Positions 1-9,911 are shown, counted from the first letter of the stretch. The stretch: DNA of 64,000 bases from Allorhizobium ampelinum S4 (GCF_000016285.1 NC_011991.1:66436-130435), one strand, 5' to 3'. A program made the numbers and translations. The notes: a model not told the origin generated them from the letters alone.

Positions 1-3000
1 AGCCGCCTTTCGATCCTCTCCGGGTTCGGTGTTTCGCGCTCGACGCGCGGAGAAGTCCTAGCCGCCAATGGCAAACTGTCCGACGAGCAGAAAGTGGCCG
101 TCGAGCGCATTACCGGCGACGAGCGGTTGTCCCTTGTCGTCGGTCGCGCAGGCGCCGGCAAAACCACAATGATGAAAGCCGCCCGTGAGGTCTGGGAGGC
201 GAACGGCTACAAGGTTGTGGGCGGCGCGCTCGCGGGCAAGGCGGCGGAAGGGCTTGAGAAAGAGGCCGGCATCAAGAGCCGCACCCTGGCCTCCTGGCAA
301 CTGCAATGGAAGGAGGGCCGCGCTGCCCTCGATGACAAGACCGTGTTCGTCATCGACGAAGCGGGCATGGTCGCGTCGCGGCAAATGGCCGAATTCGTTT
401 CAGCCATCGATCGGGCGGGGGCCAAACTTGTCCTTGTCGGTGACGCTGACCAGTTGCAGCCGATCGAGGCGGGCGGAGCCTTCCGCAAGCTCGCCGACAA
501 CATCGGCTATGCGGAGCTGGGTACGATCTGGCGCCAGCGCCAGCAGTGGATGCGTCATGCGTCGATGGATCTTGCGCGCGGCAATGTTCGCGAGGCGCTG
601 ACTGCCTATCACGAGAGGGGTCACGTGAAGGAAGCGACCACCAAGGCGGATACCATCGCCGCCCTGGTCAAGGACTGGATTGCCGACTATGACCCGGCCC
701 GGTCGAGCCTGATACTCGCCTATATGCGCAAGGACGTGCGGGCGCTCAATGAGCAGGCAAGAGCCGCGTTGCAGGAGCGTGGCATCATCGCGCAGGGAAC
801 AGAGTTCCGCACCGAGGACGGTATGCGAAATTTTAGCCCCGGCGATCAGATCGTTTTCCTTAAAAATGAGAAATCGCTTGGCGTCATGAACGGCATGATC
901 GCCCGCGTCGTAGTAGCCGAGAAAGGCAAGATCGTCGCAGAAGTCGGTAGTGAAAACCGCCGTGTCGAGATCGATCAGGCATTCTATCGCAACGTTGATC
1001 ATGGCTATGCGACCACCATCCATAAGAGTCAGGGCGCGACGGCCGATCGCGTCAAGGTTCTGGCCTCGTCCATGTTCGACAGGCATCTTTCCTATGTCGC
1101 GCTCACCCGCCACCGGGACAGCGTGGAGCTTTACGCGGCGGCGCAGGAGTTCGCCCGCTACAGTCGTGTCGACCATGCTGCCGGCATTACTGGCAAGCTC
1201 GTTGATGCTGGAATGAAAAAATTCCGCGAAGGCGACGATGTGAAGCCGACGCCTTATGCGGACCTGCTGGACGCAGCTGGGAACACACATCGGCTGTGGG
1301 GCGTCAGCTTGCCCGACGCAATGGACAAGGGTGGCGTGACCATCGGGGAGGTGGTGACGCTCCGCAACGATGGAACCGAGGAAGTCATCGTTTCCGTTCC
1401 GGTTATCGACGAACTTACCGGCGCCAAGACATGGGAAGAGCGCATTGGCGAGCGCAACATCTGGACGGCTACGCTTGTCGGTGATCGAGATCCAGCCGCG
1501 CAAAGTGTTGCGGCTGCGCACCTCTATTCTAAGGGTGGCCGCGTCGATCACAGCGCCGGCATTGTCGGTGAGCTGGTCGAGGCCGGTAAAGCCCATTTCC
1601 GTGAAGATGAGAAAGGTCGCGAAACGCCATATGCCGATATTCGTAGCGCCGATGGTGCGGTCCATCGCCTATGGGGCGTTTCATTGCCCAAGGCGTTGGA
1701 GCATTCGGGCGCAGCCACCGGTGACACTGTTCGCTTGCGACGCGATGGTGTCGAGGATGTCAATGTCCCGGTGCGCAAGGTCGATCCAGCGACCGGAAAG
1801 ACCACGACCACATGGGTGAGCGCGCAGCGCAATGTGTGGACGGCTGAGGTCATCGAGACGGCGGCAGCTCGCGACGCCCGGCTTGACGCCGCTCAGGAGC
1901 AACCGGAACAATCGAAACTCCTGGACCAGCTCGCCGCCCGGATGTCTCGCTCCGGTGCGAAGACAACGACGCTCGACTATGCGGGATCGCGCCACTACGA
2001 CCAGGCGCTTGATTATGCCAACAACAGAGGCTTGTATGGGCTTCGGGTTGCCAAGGCGATCGCACGGGATCAGGCCCGCTGGATCAGGATTCAGCGCGAC
2101 AGGATCGCGGCGGCAGGCGCGAAGCTTTCGAAATTCATCGAGCGGTTCGGCCAGCACCAGACCATGGGTCAGGCCGTTTCGAGACAGACCGCCACAGCGG
2201 CGGCACCCAGCCAGCCCTGGTTGCGCGGTATCGCGACCTGGGCGAGATCCATCAGCCAATTCGTGGAGGCAAAAGTGCAAGGCGATGCGACCCTCACCGT
2301 TCACTGGACCAAAATCAATGAGCGCCTGAAATTCATCTATGAGAAGCCGGACGAGGCCATGAAGGCGATGAATCTTGCGCCGGCGCTCAATGGTGATGAT
2401 GCCACGGCCAAGGCCGCGCAGGACCGCATCATCAATCAGCTCGCGAGCAATCCCGAAGCCTATGGCGCGATCAGGGGCAAGACCGGAATGCTGGCGTCTG
2501 GCGCCGCCAAGGCGCAGCGTCAAAACGCGCTCGGCCATGTTGATCCGCTGGCGAAATCAATCCGCGATTATGTTCGCATCCGCGCCGAGGTTCAGGAGCT
2601 TCATACCGGCACCCTTCGGCAGGAGCGAAATCGACAACGCGTCGATGTGCCGTCGATCTCGAGCAATGCCAACCACACCCTCGAGCGCATCCGCGACGCC
2701 GTCGACCGCAACGACCTGCATTCGCAGCTGGGCTTTGCGCTGTCCGACCGGATCGTTCGGGCCGAAATCGAGGGCTTGAACAAGGTGCTCGATGAAAAGT
2801 TCGGCGCGAACACCTTCAGCAGCGCCGAGCCGCAGGGCAGGAAGTTTGACGCCGCGGCGGCGAAAGTCACCCCTGACGATCACGGCAAGCTCGCTCAGTC
2901 CTGGCCACTGTTCAACGCCGCGCAGAAGGTGGCCGCTCACCAAAAGGAGCAGGCACAGGCGCAGGCGAGAACGCAGGTGCAAAAGGCGGGGATGACCCGT

Positions 3001-3003
3001 TGA
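1..3003 (+). CDS. traA: TraA conjugative relaxase/helicase, 3' part (5' end outside window)
   Basis: Ti-type TraA nicks the plasmid at oriT with an N-terminal MobA/MobL relaxase domain and unwinds it with a RecD/TraI-like helicase domain. The frame is open from base 1, so the relaxase domain lies outside the window and about 1000 residues are visible. Seen here: Walker A GRAGAGKTT near nt 142-168, Walker B VFVIDEAG near nt 340-365, VLVGDADQLQPIEAGG near nt 433-475, and the late helicase motif YATTIHKSQGAT near nt 1006-1035. The C-terminal third is helical and Gln/Ala-rich and contains two related segments, each with ADLLDAAGNTHRLWGVSLP or a close variant (near nt 1258 and 1633). The stop overlaps the traF start. 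Large antisense ORFs here are codon-bias shadows. Confidence 0.93.
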   Translation, partial: SRLSILSGFGVSRSTRGEVLAANGKLSDEQKVAVERITGDERLSLVVGRAGAGKTTMMKAAREVWEANGYKVVGGALAGKAAEGLEKEAGIKSRTLASWQLQWKEGRAALDDKTVFVIDEAGMVASRQMAEFVSAIDRAGAKLVLVGDADQLQPIEAGGAFRKLADNIGYAELGTIWRQRQQWMRHASMDLARGNVREALTAYHERGHVKEATTKADTIAALVKDWIADYDPARSSLILAYMRKDVRALNEQARAALQERGIIAQGTEFRTEDGMRNFSPGDQIVFLKNEKSLGVMNGMIARVVVAEKGKIVAEVGSENRRVEIDQAFYRNVDHGYATTIHKSQGATADRVKVLASSMFDRHLSYVALTRHRDSVELYAAAQEFARYSRVDHAAGITGKLVDAGMKKFREGDDVKPTPYADLLDAAGNTHRLWGVSLPDAMDKGGVTIGEVVTLRNDGTEEVIVSVPVIDELTGAKTWEERIGERNIWTATLVGDRDPAAQSVAAAHLYSKGGRVDHSAGIVGELVEAGKAHFREDEKGRETPYADIRSADGAVHRLWGVSLPKALEHSGAATGDTVRLRRDGVEDVNVPVRKVDPATGKTTTTWVSAQRNVWTAEVIETAAARDARLDAAQEQPEQSKLLDQLAARMSRSGAKTTTLDYAGSRHYDQALDYANNRGLYGLRVAKAIARDQARWIRIQRDRIAAAGAKLSKFIERFGQHQTMGQAVSRQTATAAAPSQPWLRGIATWARSISQFVEAKVQGDATLTVHWTKINERLKFIYEKPDEAMKAMNLAPALNGDDATAKAAQDRIINQLASNPEAYGAIRGKTGMLASGAAKAQRQNALGHVDPLAKSIRDYVRIRAEVQELHTGTLRQERNRQRVDVPSISSNANHTLERIRDAVDRNDLHSQLGFALSDRIVRAEIEGLNKVLDEKFGANTFSSAEPQGRKFDAAAAKVTPDDHGKLAQSWPLFNAAQKVAAHQKEQAQAQARTQVQKAGMTR

Positions 3004-3533
3004 GCGCCCGCCGCAACGCCCTCGCTATCCTTGGCGTCGGGGCCGTATTGATCGGCGGTATCGCCGGCACATTTGCGATTGGTGGTTACCGCATCAATTT
3101 TACGCCGTCATATAACCTTGGCCTATGGCAGATCGGCGCTCTGGATCGAGAGGTTCGGCCAGGGGATCGAATATTTATCTGCCCACTCGCTGGCGCAGCC
3201 GTGTCGCTGGCACTTGAACGTCACTATCTCCCGCGAGGGCTATGCCCTTCAGGTAGCGGTCCGCTCATCAAAACCGTGGCGGCGACTGCAGGTCAGTCGG
3301 TCGAAATTGGCGGCCAGGTCATCATCGATGGCAAACCGCTTCATTCATCGCGCGTCCTCAAGGCTGACGCAGAAGGACGGCCCATGCCGGTCTATGCCGG
3401 CGGCACCATTCCCGAGGGCAAGATTTTTCTACATTCCGAATTTGTTGGTTCATATGACTCGAGATACTTTGGCCCACTCCCGGCCGACGGCGTCCTTGGC
3501 CTCGCGCGAGAAATTCTCACGTTCTCTCCGTAA
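3000..3533 (+). CDS. traF: TraF conjugal transfer signal peptidase (S26 family)
   Basis: TraF-type peptidases mature and cyclise the conjugative pilin TrbC in the inner membrane; a trbC gene is present at the other end of this window. The protein has 177 aa: an N-terminal membrane segment (residues about 5-25), the catalytic serine in TPSYNLGLW (family position) and a candidate general-base lysine in LIKTVAA. The C-terminal box with DSRYFGPLP is typical of the family. The start is a TTG at 3000 that overlaps the traA stop (TTGA), implying translational coupling. An ATG-started ORF in another frame begins at 3073, but its first part is only the shadow of traF. Confidence 0.88.
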   Translation: MSARRNALAILGVGAVLIGGIAGTFAIGGYRINFTPSYNLGLWQIGALDREVRPGDRIFICPLAGAAVSLALERHYLPRGLCPSGSGPLIKTVAATAGQSVEIGGQVIIDGKPLHSSRVLKADAEGRPMPVYAGGTIPEGKIFLHSEFVGSYDSRYFGPLPADGVLGLAREILTFSP

Positions 3534-4692
3534 TCTCACGCCCCGCAATCTGGCGATCAACGCGGCGTTCGTCGCCGGCGGCTGCATTACCGGCGCGGCG
3601 GGCTGGAGCGGTCATGCGCTCACGCTTCCGATCGGCATCGCCTTTCCGGCCCTCTGGGCATTCGCCCCCTCCCGGATCGTGGCAGCGCTCGTGGCGGCGG
3701 CCTATTTCCTGGGAGCCTCGCGCGGCCTGCCGGTCGGAACATCGATCTTCTTTGGCGAGCAGCTCGCCATCGGCATTTCGTTCTGGCTCGCCGCCTCGAT
3801 CCTCTTCGTCATCGTTCATGCCGCCCTGTGGGCGTCAAAGGGCGGGCGGCATCGCCCGCTGCGCTACGCGGTCGCCGCCGTTATGATGAGTGTGCCGCCG
3901 TTCGGAATTACGGGCTGGGCTAGCCCGATTACGGCGGCCGGCGTGCTGTTTCCCGGTTGGGGCTGGTACGGTCTGACTGCGATGGCGGTCGGCCTGGTCA
4001 TCATGACCACGAAGTATTGGCCGACCGCAGCGCTTGTCCTGGGAGGATTTTACGCCTGGTCCGCTACATCGTGGACCGCGCCTACAGTGCCTGATCGCTT
4101 GGCAGGGATCAACACGCAGTTCAAGTTTACCACAGCCGGCCAATATGCCGACTACGCGCAGCATCTTGAGACGATCGCAATGGTCAGGCAGGCCGTGGGG
4201 CAGGGCGCGTCGGTCGTTGTCCTGCCCGAGAGCGCCTTCGGTCTCTGGAGCCACACCACAGAGAGCCTGTGGCAAGGCGAGCTCACCGGTCTTGATGTCC
4301 GGATCATTGGCGGTGCGGCCGTCGTCGATCCCACCGGCTACGACAATACGATGATCGAACTGACACCGAAAACATCGCAAATTCTCTATAGTCAACGAAT
4401 GCCGGTCCCGGTTTCGATGTGGCAGCCATGGGCAACAGGTGGCGCGGACGCTCAGTTCTTCGGCAATCCGTATGTGATTATTGAGGGGAAGCGGGCAGCG
4501 CCACTTATCTGCTACGAGCTGCTTTTGGTCTGGCCTGTACTGCAATCCATGATGTACGAACCTGATATGATTGTGGCGGTCGGCAATGGCTGGTGGACGG
4601 GCGGCTCCAACATCGTTTCCATCCTGAAAGCAAGCGGAGAGGCATGGGCCTCGCTCTTCGGCCTTCCACTCGTGATGGCGTTCAACATGTAA
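3454..4692 (+). CDS. traB: TraB, nitrilase-superfamily conjugal transfer protein
   Basis: Protein of 412 aa from the ATG at 3454, which overlaps the traF 3' end; longer in-frame starts lie wholly inside traF. The N-terminal half is made of several hydrophobic helices. The C-terminal half is a carbon-nitrogen hydrolase domain like that of apolipoprotein N-acyltransferase, with the glutamate in VVLPESAFG and the cysteine in APLICYELLL. Ti TraB has the same layout and is known as an accessory conjugation factor whose substrate is not settled. The gene order traA-traF-traB matches Ti-type plasmids. An SD-like AAGGAGG directly after its stop serves the next gene. Confidence 0.85.
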   Translation: MTRDTLAHSRPTASLASREKFSRSLRNLTPRNLAINAAFVAGGCITGAAGWSGHALTLPIGIAFPALWAFAPSRIVAALVAAAYFLGASRGLPVGTSIFFGEQLAIGISFWLAASILFVIVHAALWASKGGRHRPLRYAVAAVMMSVPPFGITGWASPITAAGVLFPGWGWYGLTAMAVGLVIMTTKYWPTAALVLGGFYAWSATSWTAPTVPDRLAGINTQFKFTTAGQYADYAQHLETIAMVRQAVGQGASVVVLPESAFGLWSHTTESLWQGELTGLDVRIIGGAAVVDPTGYDNTMIELTPKTSQILYSQRMPVPVSMWQPWATGGADAQFFGNPYVIIEGKRAAPLICYELLLVWPVLQSMMYEPDMIVAVGNGWWTGGSNIVSILKASGEAWASLFGLPLVMAFNM

Positions 4693-4706
4693 GGAGGATA
4701 GCCTCT

Positions 4707-5129
4707 GTGCTTGTCGAGTTTTGGATTGTATTCATTATCGTTCAACTTGAAAAGCTGCGCGCCTTCGATCCGCGTGTGGGCTGGCTGCTTGCCCTGGGGG
4801 CAATGGTTCTTCATCTCGGAGTTGCCCTCGTTTTGCGAAACTCAGGATGGATAGGTGCCGGAGGTGCTTTGGTCATCATCCTCGGTGTTCTCACGATTGC
4901 ACGTCCTCTGATCCGAAGAGGAGACGAAACTGTCATCCGGGCCAAGGGAGCAGTGGCAAAGCAGGTTCGAGAGGTCGAGGGAAGGGTGGTAGACGCCGAT
5001 CCGGTAGAGGCATCGCAGCAGCAGCTGGACGTGCGGGCAGAGCTCCAACACGGACCGACATTGGTTATCGTCGGCACAGCGATCAATGGCTATGGCAGTC
5101 TGATCGCCGGCAACTTTTTTGGATGGTGA
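4707..5129 (+). CDS. small membrane protein in the tra block, function unknown
   Basis: A 140-aa protein starting at GTG 4707, six bases or so after a strong AAGGAGG (4690-4700). An in-frame longer start would run back into traB and is less likely. The first 80 residues form about three hydrophobic helices (VEFWIVFIIVQ, WLLALGAMVLHLGVALVL, GGALVIILGVLTIA). A basic and acidic stretch follows, then a hydrophobic C-terminal end (INGYGSLIAGNFFGW). I do not recognise a family. Its position between traB and traH, where classical Ti plasmids have no gene that I recall, suggests an extra envelope component of transfer. Its stop at 5129 almost touches the traH start. Confidence 0.6.
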   Translation: MLVEFWIVFIIVQLEKLRAFDPRVGWLLALGAMVLHLGVALVLRNSGWIGAGGALVIILGVLTIARPLIRRGDETVIRAKGAVAKQVREVEGRVVDADPVEASQQQLDVRAELQHGPTLVIVGTAINGYGSLIAGNFFGW

Positions 5130-5130
5130 T

Positions 5131-5766
5131 GTGATAATCGATGCAGCATTGATTCAACAATGTGCCGATCCGCGCCTCAGCGTCGAGACCGTGCAGACGT
5201 TTGTCGAAGAGGTCGGCGCGACCGACCATCTGACAGTGACCGTCAAAAGCGGTGATCGCACGTATGCTGTCCCTCGCCCTAAAACAGCCGAAGAAGCGAT
5301 GGCACTGGCGCGCGAATATATAGGGCAGGCCGTTGTTCGCGTAGGATTGACGCAGTATCCAGCCGGTCTCGGTGCGGTCGACAAGAGCCAGCTCAGCATG
5401 GATCTTTTCGAGCCGTGCCATAATCTTCGGATGGGCACTGCACTTTTTGCAAAGATCTACCGCATCGTGACGAAATGGTATGGTAACCCGCGGTCGGAGG
5501 CCTTCGATGACGCGCTATGGTCATATGGAACCGGCGTGTTTGAAGGAGAACGCATATTTTATGCCGAAGATCCGGGCGACGTGAAGCTTGCAGAGCCGAA
5601 GGCGACGGAGTCTCAAGAGACCGGAGTATCCTCGGCCGAGGCAACGTCCGATGAGGGTCCTTCCGAGCCTCCATTCAAGAGTGAGGACCCCAACAAAGCG
5701 AGTATGCGGATCGATCTAAGCGGCATCAAAGCCCATAATTCCGAACCGAAGAGCACAGGCGAATGA
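5131..5766 (+). CDS. traH: TraH conjugal transfer protein
   Basis: A 211-aa protein from GTG 5131; an in-frame TTG at 5119 is an alternative. The opening IIDAALIQQCADPRLS and the block AVVRVGLTQYPAGLG followed by LFEPCHNLRMGTALFAKI match Ti-type TraH. The second block also resembles the substrate-cleft region of soluble lytic transglycosylases (G-L-T-Q-x-P ... N-x-R-x-G-T). A role in opening peptidoglycan for the transfer apparatus is therefore plausible, but this is inference. The last 60 residues are acidic, Ser/Pro-rich and probably disordered. The stop overlaps the next start (ATGA at 5763). Confidence 0.82.
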   Translation: MIIDAALIQQCADPRLSVETVQTFVEEVGATDHLTVTVKSGDRTYAVPRPKTAEEAMALAREYIGQAVVRVGLTQYPAGLGAVDKSQLSMDLFEPCHNLRMGTALFAKIYRIVTKWYGNPRSEAFDDALWSYGTGVFEGERIFYAEDPGDVKLAEPKATESQETGVSSAEATSDEGPSEPPFKSEDPNKASMRIDLSGIKAHNSEPKSTGE

Positions 5767-6128
5767 ACGCTCACATCCTCGTCACGATCATGCTGTGCAC
5801 CCTGCAGTGCGAGCCGACGGAGGTCCGCATATGGGACGGTGATACGTTCCGCATTGGAAGCCGTAGCGGAGAAGCGGTCCGAATATTTAATATCGACGCG
5901 CCAGAGATCGCGGGGAAATGCCGCTACGAGACTGATCTGGCGCAAAGGTCCAAGCAACGGCTCGCGTCCATTCTGCAGAGCGGCAAGGTGGAGATCCAGA
6001 GACAGGATACCGACCGTTACGGCCGCACCTTAGCAACTGTGCGCGTCAAGGGCAGGGACGCTGGCGACACGCTTGTGAAAGAGGGTTTGGCGCGCATATG
6101 GAGCGGTAGACGCGAGCCGTGGTGCTGA
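5763..6128 (+). CDS. staphylococcal-nuclease-like (SNase) protein
   Basis: A 121-aa thermonuclease-fold protein. Seen: DGDTFRI, the arginine and acidic residues in AVRIFNIDAPEI, and the second active-site region DRYGRTLATVRV followed by GLARIW, which is the usual order in SNase-like nucleases. A short hydrophobic N-terminus (ILVTIMLCTLQC) may be a signal or anchor. It starts inside the traH stop (ATGA), so it is co-translated with the conjugation genes. Genes of this family are common passengers of rhizobial transfer regions; whether it cuts recipient or competing DNA is unknown. Confidence 0.75.
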   Translation: MNAHILVTIMLCTLQCEPTEVRIWDGDTFRIGSRSGEAVRIFNIDAPEIAGKCRYETDLAQRSKQRLASILQSGKVEIQRQDTDRYGRTLATVRVKGRDAGDTLVKEGLARIWSGRREPWC

Positions 6129-6762
<634 letters not shown>

Positions 6763-7035
6763 ATGGACAAAGAGCTGGACGCGATGATGGAAGCCCACCG
6801 TGAGACTGTGCAGGGGCTAGCCGCCTGTGTGCAGAAAATGCAGTCACCTGATAACACCTTGTGCTCATTTGGGAACTTGATCGATGCCACCTTGGCAGAG
6901 GAAAAAGCCCGCCGCAGCCTATTCCGTTATGTGCCGGCGACCTTAAGTGCGAAACGAAAACATTTAATTTATAAGATTGGATTCCTCATTGTGACCCACT
7001 CTTGGCTATACGAAAATATTCCCTTGGTTGGTTGA
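6763..7035 (+). CDS. small hypothetical protein
   Basis: A 90-aa ORF with ATG at 6763 and a weak AGAGG about 12 bases upstream. The first half is acidic and helical (KELDAMMEAHRETVQGLAACV). The second half has KARRSLFRYVPATL, then a hydrophobic stretch (IYKIGFLIVTHSWLY). I recognise no family. It stands alone between the conjugation block and the biosynthetic cluster, and could be a fragment of a larger decayed gene. Confidence 0.35.
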   Translation: MDKELDAMMEAHRETVQGLAACVQKMQSPDNTLCSFGNLIDATLAEEKARRSLFRYVPATLSAKRKHLIYKIGFLIVTHSWLYENIPLVG

Positions 7036-7553
7036 GCGACCACGGCAGCTGTTGAACATTCAGTTGCAAGAAGGTAAATATTAATTAGCCACCCGCATAT
7101 AGCTTTGTAGGATATTCGCGGCAAATATCGGATCGATGGTGATGGAGGCGGTTGTGAGCACCAGAAAAACCTTCAACAGATTATCCGCAATCCTCGCGGA
7201 ATTGGGGACCCGCCATCGAAACCAGTGCAGAAAGAAATCGCAAAAAGCCTCGTCGGCCACTGCGACCCTGACCGGATGGTTAATGACCGCTCTATCGCTT
7301 GGCGCAGATATTGGAGCGCGACGATATCGATAGCTTTCGTCTCCAAGATCTTACGGTGGGTCAGCAGGCAGCCCGACTTCATCTGGTCCATCGGACAGCG
7401 TCGCGTGATCTACCACTCATCCAAGGGTCCGCATCAGCAATGATACCGGGCGCGATACAGAGTTCCTCAAATTATCTTTGGCAGCTGTGCCACCTTGTCG
7501 GTTGCCAAGATGAGCCAGCCTTCGACCAATCCGGTCATAGGATTCTGTTCATT
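7036..7553. other. non-coding stretch at the left edge of the biosynthetic cluster
   Basis: 518 bases in which overlapping short ORFs occur in three frames (for example 7225-7443, 7299-7604 and minus-strand 7173-7391), without ribosome-binding sites or recognisable protein motifs. It may be a decayed gene, but I cannot name one. The minus-strand biosynthetic genes end at 7554. Confidence 0.45.
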
Positions 7554-7979
7554 TTAGGGAACGGGTCTAGCCCGATTGAGAATTTCGAAGGTGTGTCGGC
7601 CTAGAGTGTCTTTCGACACGGAGTACATTAGCCGATCCTTGACATAATTGTTTTCGTCAAAAGTTAGTACTATCGGCGTCAAGCAAGAAATGTTTTCCTC
7701 ATTTTGGTAGATCGAGTTGCAGATGATTACCTGATCACCAACTTGGCATGTGCGTGCTGCAGCTCCGTTCAGGATGCAACATCTCGATCCGCGTTCGCCC
7801 AGAATGACATATGTCGATATTCTGGCACCTGACTGTTTATTCCAGATATCGACGAACTCCATGGGAAGAATGTGTGCCTCTTCACAATGATCCGGGTCGA
7901 GCGTTACGGATCCGTGGTAATCGAGATTAGCGTCGGTGACGTGAATCCCATGGAGTTTAGCTGCGACAAATCTTCTCAT
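7554..7979 (-). CDS. panD: aspartate 1-decarboxylase (PanD), beta-alanine supply
   Basis: PanD is a self-processing pyruvoyl enzyme that converts L-aspartate to beta-alanine. The protein has 141 aa from the ATG at 7979, with GAGGG six bases upstream. Longer in-frame starts overlap the next gene and are not needed. Visible family features: KLHGIHVTDANLDYHGS with the Gly-Ser self-cleavage pair in YHGS, FVDIWN, RISTYVILGERGS and the NGAAA loop, then VGDQVIICN. The C-terminus is about 15-20 residues longer than typical bacterial PanD. It is the last gene of the minus-strand tailoring block. The second NRPS module has a beta-alanine-type code, so this is most simply a dedicated precursor gene rather than the copy for pantothenate. 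Confidence 0.9.
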   Translation of the reverse strand: MRRFVAAKLHGIHVTDANLDYHGSVTLDPDHCEEAHILPMEFVDIWNKQSGARISTYVILGERGSRCCILNGAAARTCQVGDQVIICNSIYQNEENISCLTPIVLTFDENNYVKDRLMYSVSKDTLGRHTFEILNRARPVP

Positions 7980-8019
7980 TTTCCCTCGACAAGGTTGCCC
8001 TTTGTGATGATTTGAATGC

Positions 8020-8748
8020 CTAGAAAAGGCGGCCATAAGTCTCGTAAAGTTCAAAATCTTTGCCATAAAGGTCTTCGACCTTTGCAATATGGTGTCTGCT
8101 AGGCGTGAAGGGCCGCTTCGTTTCGTTGGTGTTGATATCCCGCAGCAAAGGTTTGGCTTTGTCAGGAACTCCACATACGGAGAAAACGTGATTTATCCCA
8201 TGAATGAGATCCTCAAGCCTAAAAATATTCGACAACAAGATCGAGCCACCACTATCAGTGACGTCATCCCACATAGTCGCGGTGTGGGTCGAAAAATGGA
8301 GCCCCATTGGCGAGAAGTTTGAACCTGAATCTCTGCATGCTACGACTGCATCGAGAAATTGGTCGAAGGAATAATCCAGCCCGTAACCATGGGCGTTAAG
8401 TGCGCCGTTGAACGACGGTAACCAAGCGCGCCTCTGCGCCTCAGCCTCCCAGAGGTAGAAAAATGCGCTGATGCAACGAGACAATGGTTCTCGGCAAAAA
8501 GCAAAACTCACCATCTCATGCCACACGTCCTTATAGAGCCATTCTCGCGCGAATAGTGTGCGCTTGAACTGATATTCGCCGAGGGGGATACGATAGTTAT
8601 TTAGAATATCGTTGTATTCGGGCTCCTTCGCGAGTAAAAAACAATAGGGTTTTTTGCTCCTATCCACCTGAACGTAGTGGTTCCGGAGTAGCTGTCTAGT
8701 TGACATTCCTCCGCTCTTTTTGATGTGGAGCCAAAATAGTCTTTTCAC
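8020..8748 (-). CDS. sulfotransferase family protein (first of two)
   Basis: 242 aa from GTG 8748, with GAGGG upstream. The N-terminal LFWLHIKKSGGMST matches the 5'-phosphosulfate loop of PAPS-dependent sulfotransferases (usual form HIPKTGGTS). FAFCREPLSRCISAFFY matches the 3'-phosphate loop (R-x-P-x-x-R/D-x-x-S). The lysine in the first loop is kept although the sequence around it is unusual. It probably transfers sulfate from PAPS to a hydroxyl of the peptide or its sugar. The donor would come from the clustered cysD/cysNC. The gene lies 40 bases upstream of panD in the same direction. Confidence 0.8.
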   Translation of the reverse strand: MKRLFWLHIKKSGGMSTRQLLRNHYVQVDRSKKPYCFLLAKEPEYNDILNNYRIPLGEYQFKRTLFAREWLYKDVWHEMVSFAFCREPLSRCISAFFYLWEAEAQRRAWLPSFNGALNAHGYGLDYSFDQFLDAVVACRDSGSNFSPMGLHFSTHTATMWDDVTDSGGSILLSNIFRLEDLIHGINHVFSVCGVPDKAKPLLRDINTNETKRPFTPSRHHIAKVEDLYGKDFELYETYGRLF

Positions 8749-8804
8749 GAGGGACCCTCACTTCTAGATACTCAGACGCATAGTAGCAGTCACAACCATG
8801 ACTC

Positions 8805-9911
8805 TCAGTTTGCTTGTTGTGTCAGGGTTCGAAATGCGTCAAGTACAATCCGGTTTTGAGATTCTGTGCCAATTGTCAAACGCAGCCAGTCGCTCAGGCC
8901 ATAGGAAGCCAAGCGGCGCACAAGGATTCGCTTCGCCTGCAGCGCCTCGTGCGCTGCTGATGGAGCACGCAACTTTACAATGATGAAATTTCCTTTGGAT
9001 GCCGCGTGCTCAATTCCAAGGTCGCTCAATCCTTCTGATAGTCTGGCCTTCTGCTCGATGTTTTTTGCTCTAGTTTCGTTCACGAAGCCTTCATTGGCCA
9101 GCGCGTTTACCGCGGCCAGTTGTGGCAACACGCCAACGGAGAAGGGCTGCCTGATCCTGTTCATCATGTTAATAAGTGTCGGCGAACCGATGCCATAGCC
9201 GACCCGCACACCTGCAAGTCCGTATGCCTTGGAGAAGGTGCGCGTTATAAAGACATTGCTTCTTGATTGGAGCAGCAGCTTACAATCGATCCGCTCGTTC
9301 GGCTCAACAAAATCGATATAGGCTTCATCGAGCACTACAAGGACGGTAGCAGGAACCCTGCTGATGAAGCTGTCAAATTCTGCCGTTGAAATAAAACCTG
9401 GAGTCGGATTGCTCGGATTTGCTAAAAATATCATCCGAGTATTGGTGTCAATGACACGAAGCATCTCATTGAGATCTGCATTCCAGCCTGAAGGTCGGAC
9501 ACTGACACCGGTAGCTCCTGCGAGGTAAGTCGCCTTACGATAGGCTACAAAGGAATACTCATCGAAGATCGCGTTCGTTCCTGGCGCCAGCAGCGTCCGA
9601 GCTGACAAGTCAATTAGTTCATCGGAGCCGTTCGCGATAATTAGCTGATCGATCGAAACATGGTTTTTCGCCGCGATAGCGGTCTTCAGACGGAGCGCAT
9701 CGGGGTCAGGGTACTCCGCGAGGTTAAAACGCGTGATTTCATTTAAGGCATCAGCAAACCCCGGGTTCGTACCATAAGGATTTTCGTTTGATGCCAGGTT
9801 GACCAAAGGTTCAGCTGAGGTCTCGGAGACTACAGCTAAATCTGCTGCTGGCCTATAACGCGGCAACCTTTCAATGTGAGATGGAAAAACGAGTTGGCAT
9901 GAATTGCTCAT
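8805..9911 (-). CDS. HisC-like class I/II PLP aminotransferase
   Basis: 368 aa from ATG 9911, in the histidinol-phosphate aminotransferase group. Seen: LASNENPYG near the N-terminus, IANGSDELIDL, LANPSNPTPG, VVLDEAYIDFVEP and the PLP lysine in TFSKAYGLAGVRVGYG (about residue 226). Members of this group aminate many 2-oxo acids, not only imidazole acetol phosphate. Directly downstream of the DRE-TIM and dehydrogenase genes, it would fit as the last step turning a chain-extended 2-oxo acid into an amino acid for the NRPS. A true HisC role is unlikely because no other his genes are nearby. Confidence 0.85.
   Translation of the reverse strand: MSNSCQLVFPSHIERLPRYRPAADLAVVSETSAEPLVNLASNENPYGTNPGFADALNEITRFNLAEYPDPDALRLKTAIAAKNHVSIDQLIIANGSDELIDLSARTLLAPGTNAIFDEYSFVAYRKATYLAGATGVSVRPSGWNADLNEMLRVIDTNTRMIFLANPSNPTPGFISTAEFDSFISRVPATVLVVLDEAYIDFVEPNERIDCKLLLQSRSNVFITRTFSKAYGLAGVRVGYGIGSPTLINMMNRIRQPFSVGVLPQLAAVNALANEGFVNETRAKNIEQKARLSEGLSDLGIEHAASKGNFIIVKLRAPSAAHEALQAKRILVRRLASYGLSDWLRLTIGTESQNRIVLDAFRTLTQQAN

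Noticed and set aside
400..1665. 421-aa antisense ORF inside traA (also 1681-2538, 285 aa)
   Set aside because: Opposite a clear relaxase/helicase with known motifs; long antisense frames are expected in GC-rich genes. No motif or start signal of its own.
7036..7553. Decayed transposase left of panD
   Set aside because: Short ORFs in three frames show no transposase motif and no inverted repeats could be found at the edges.
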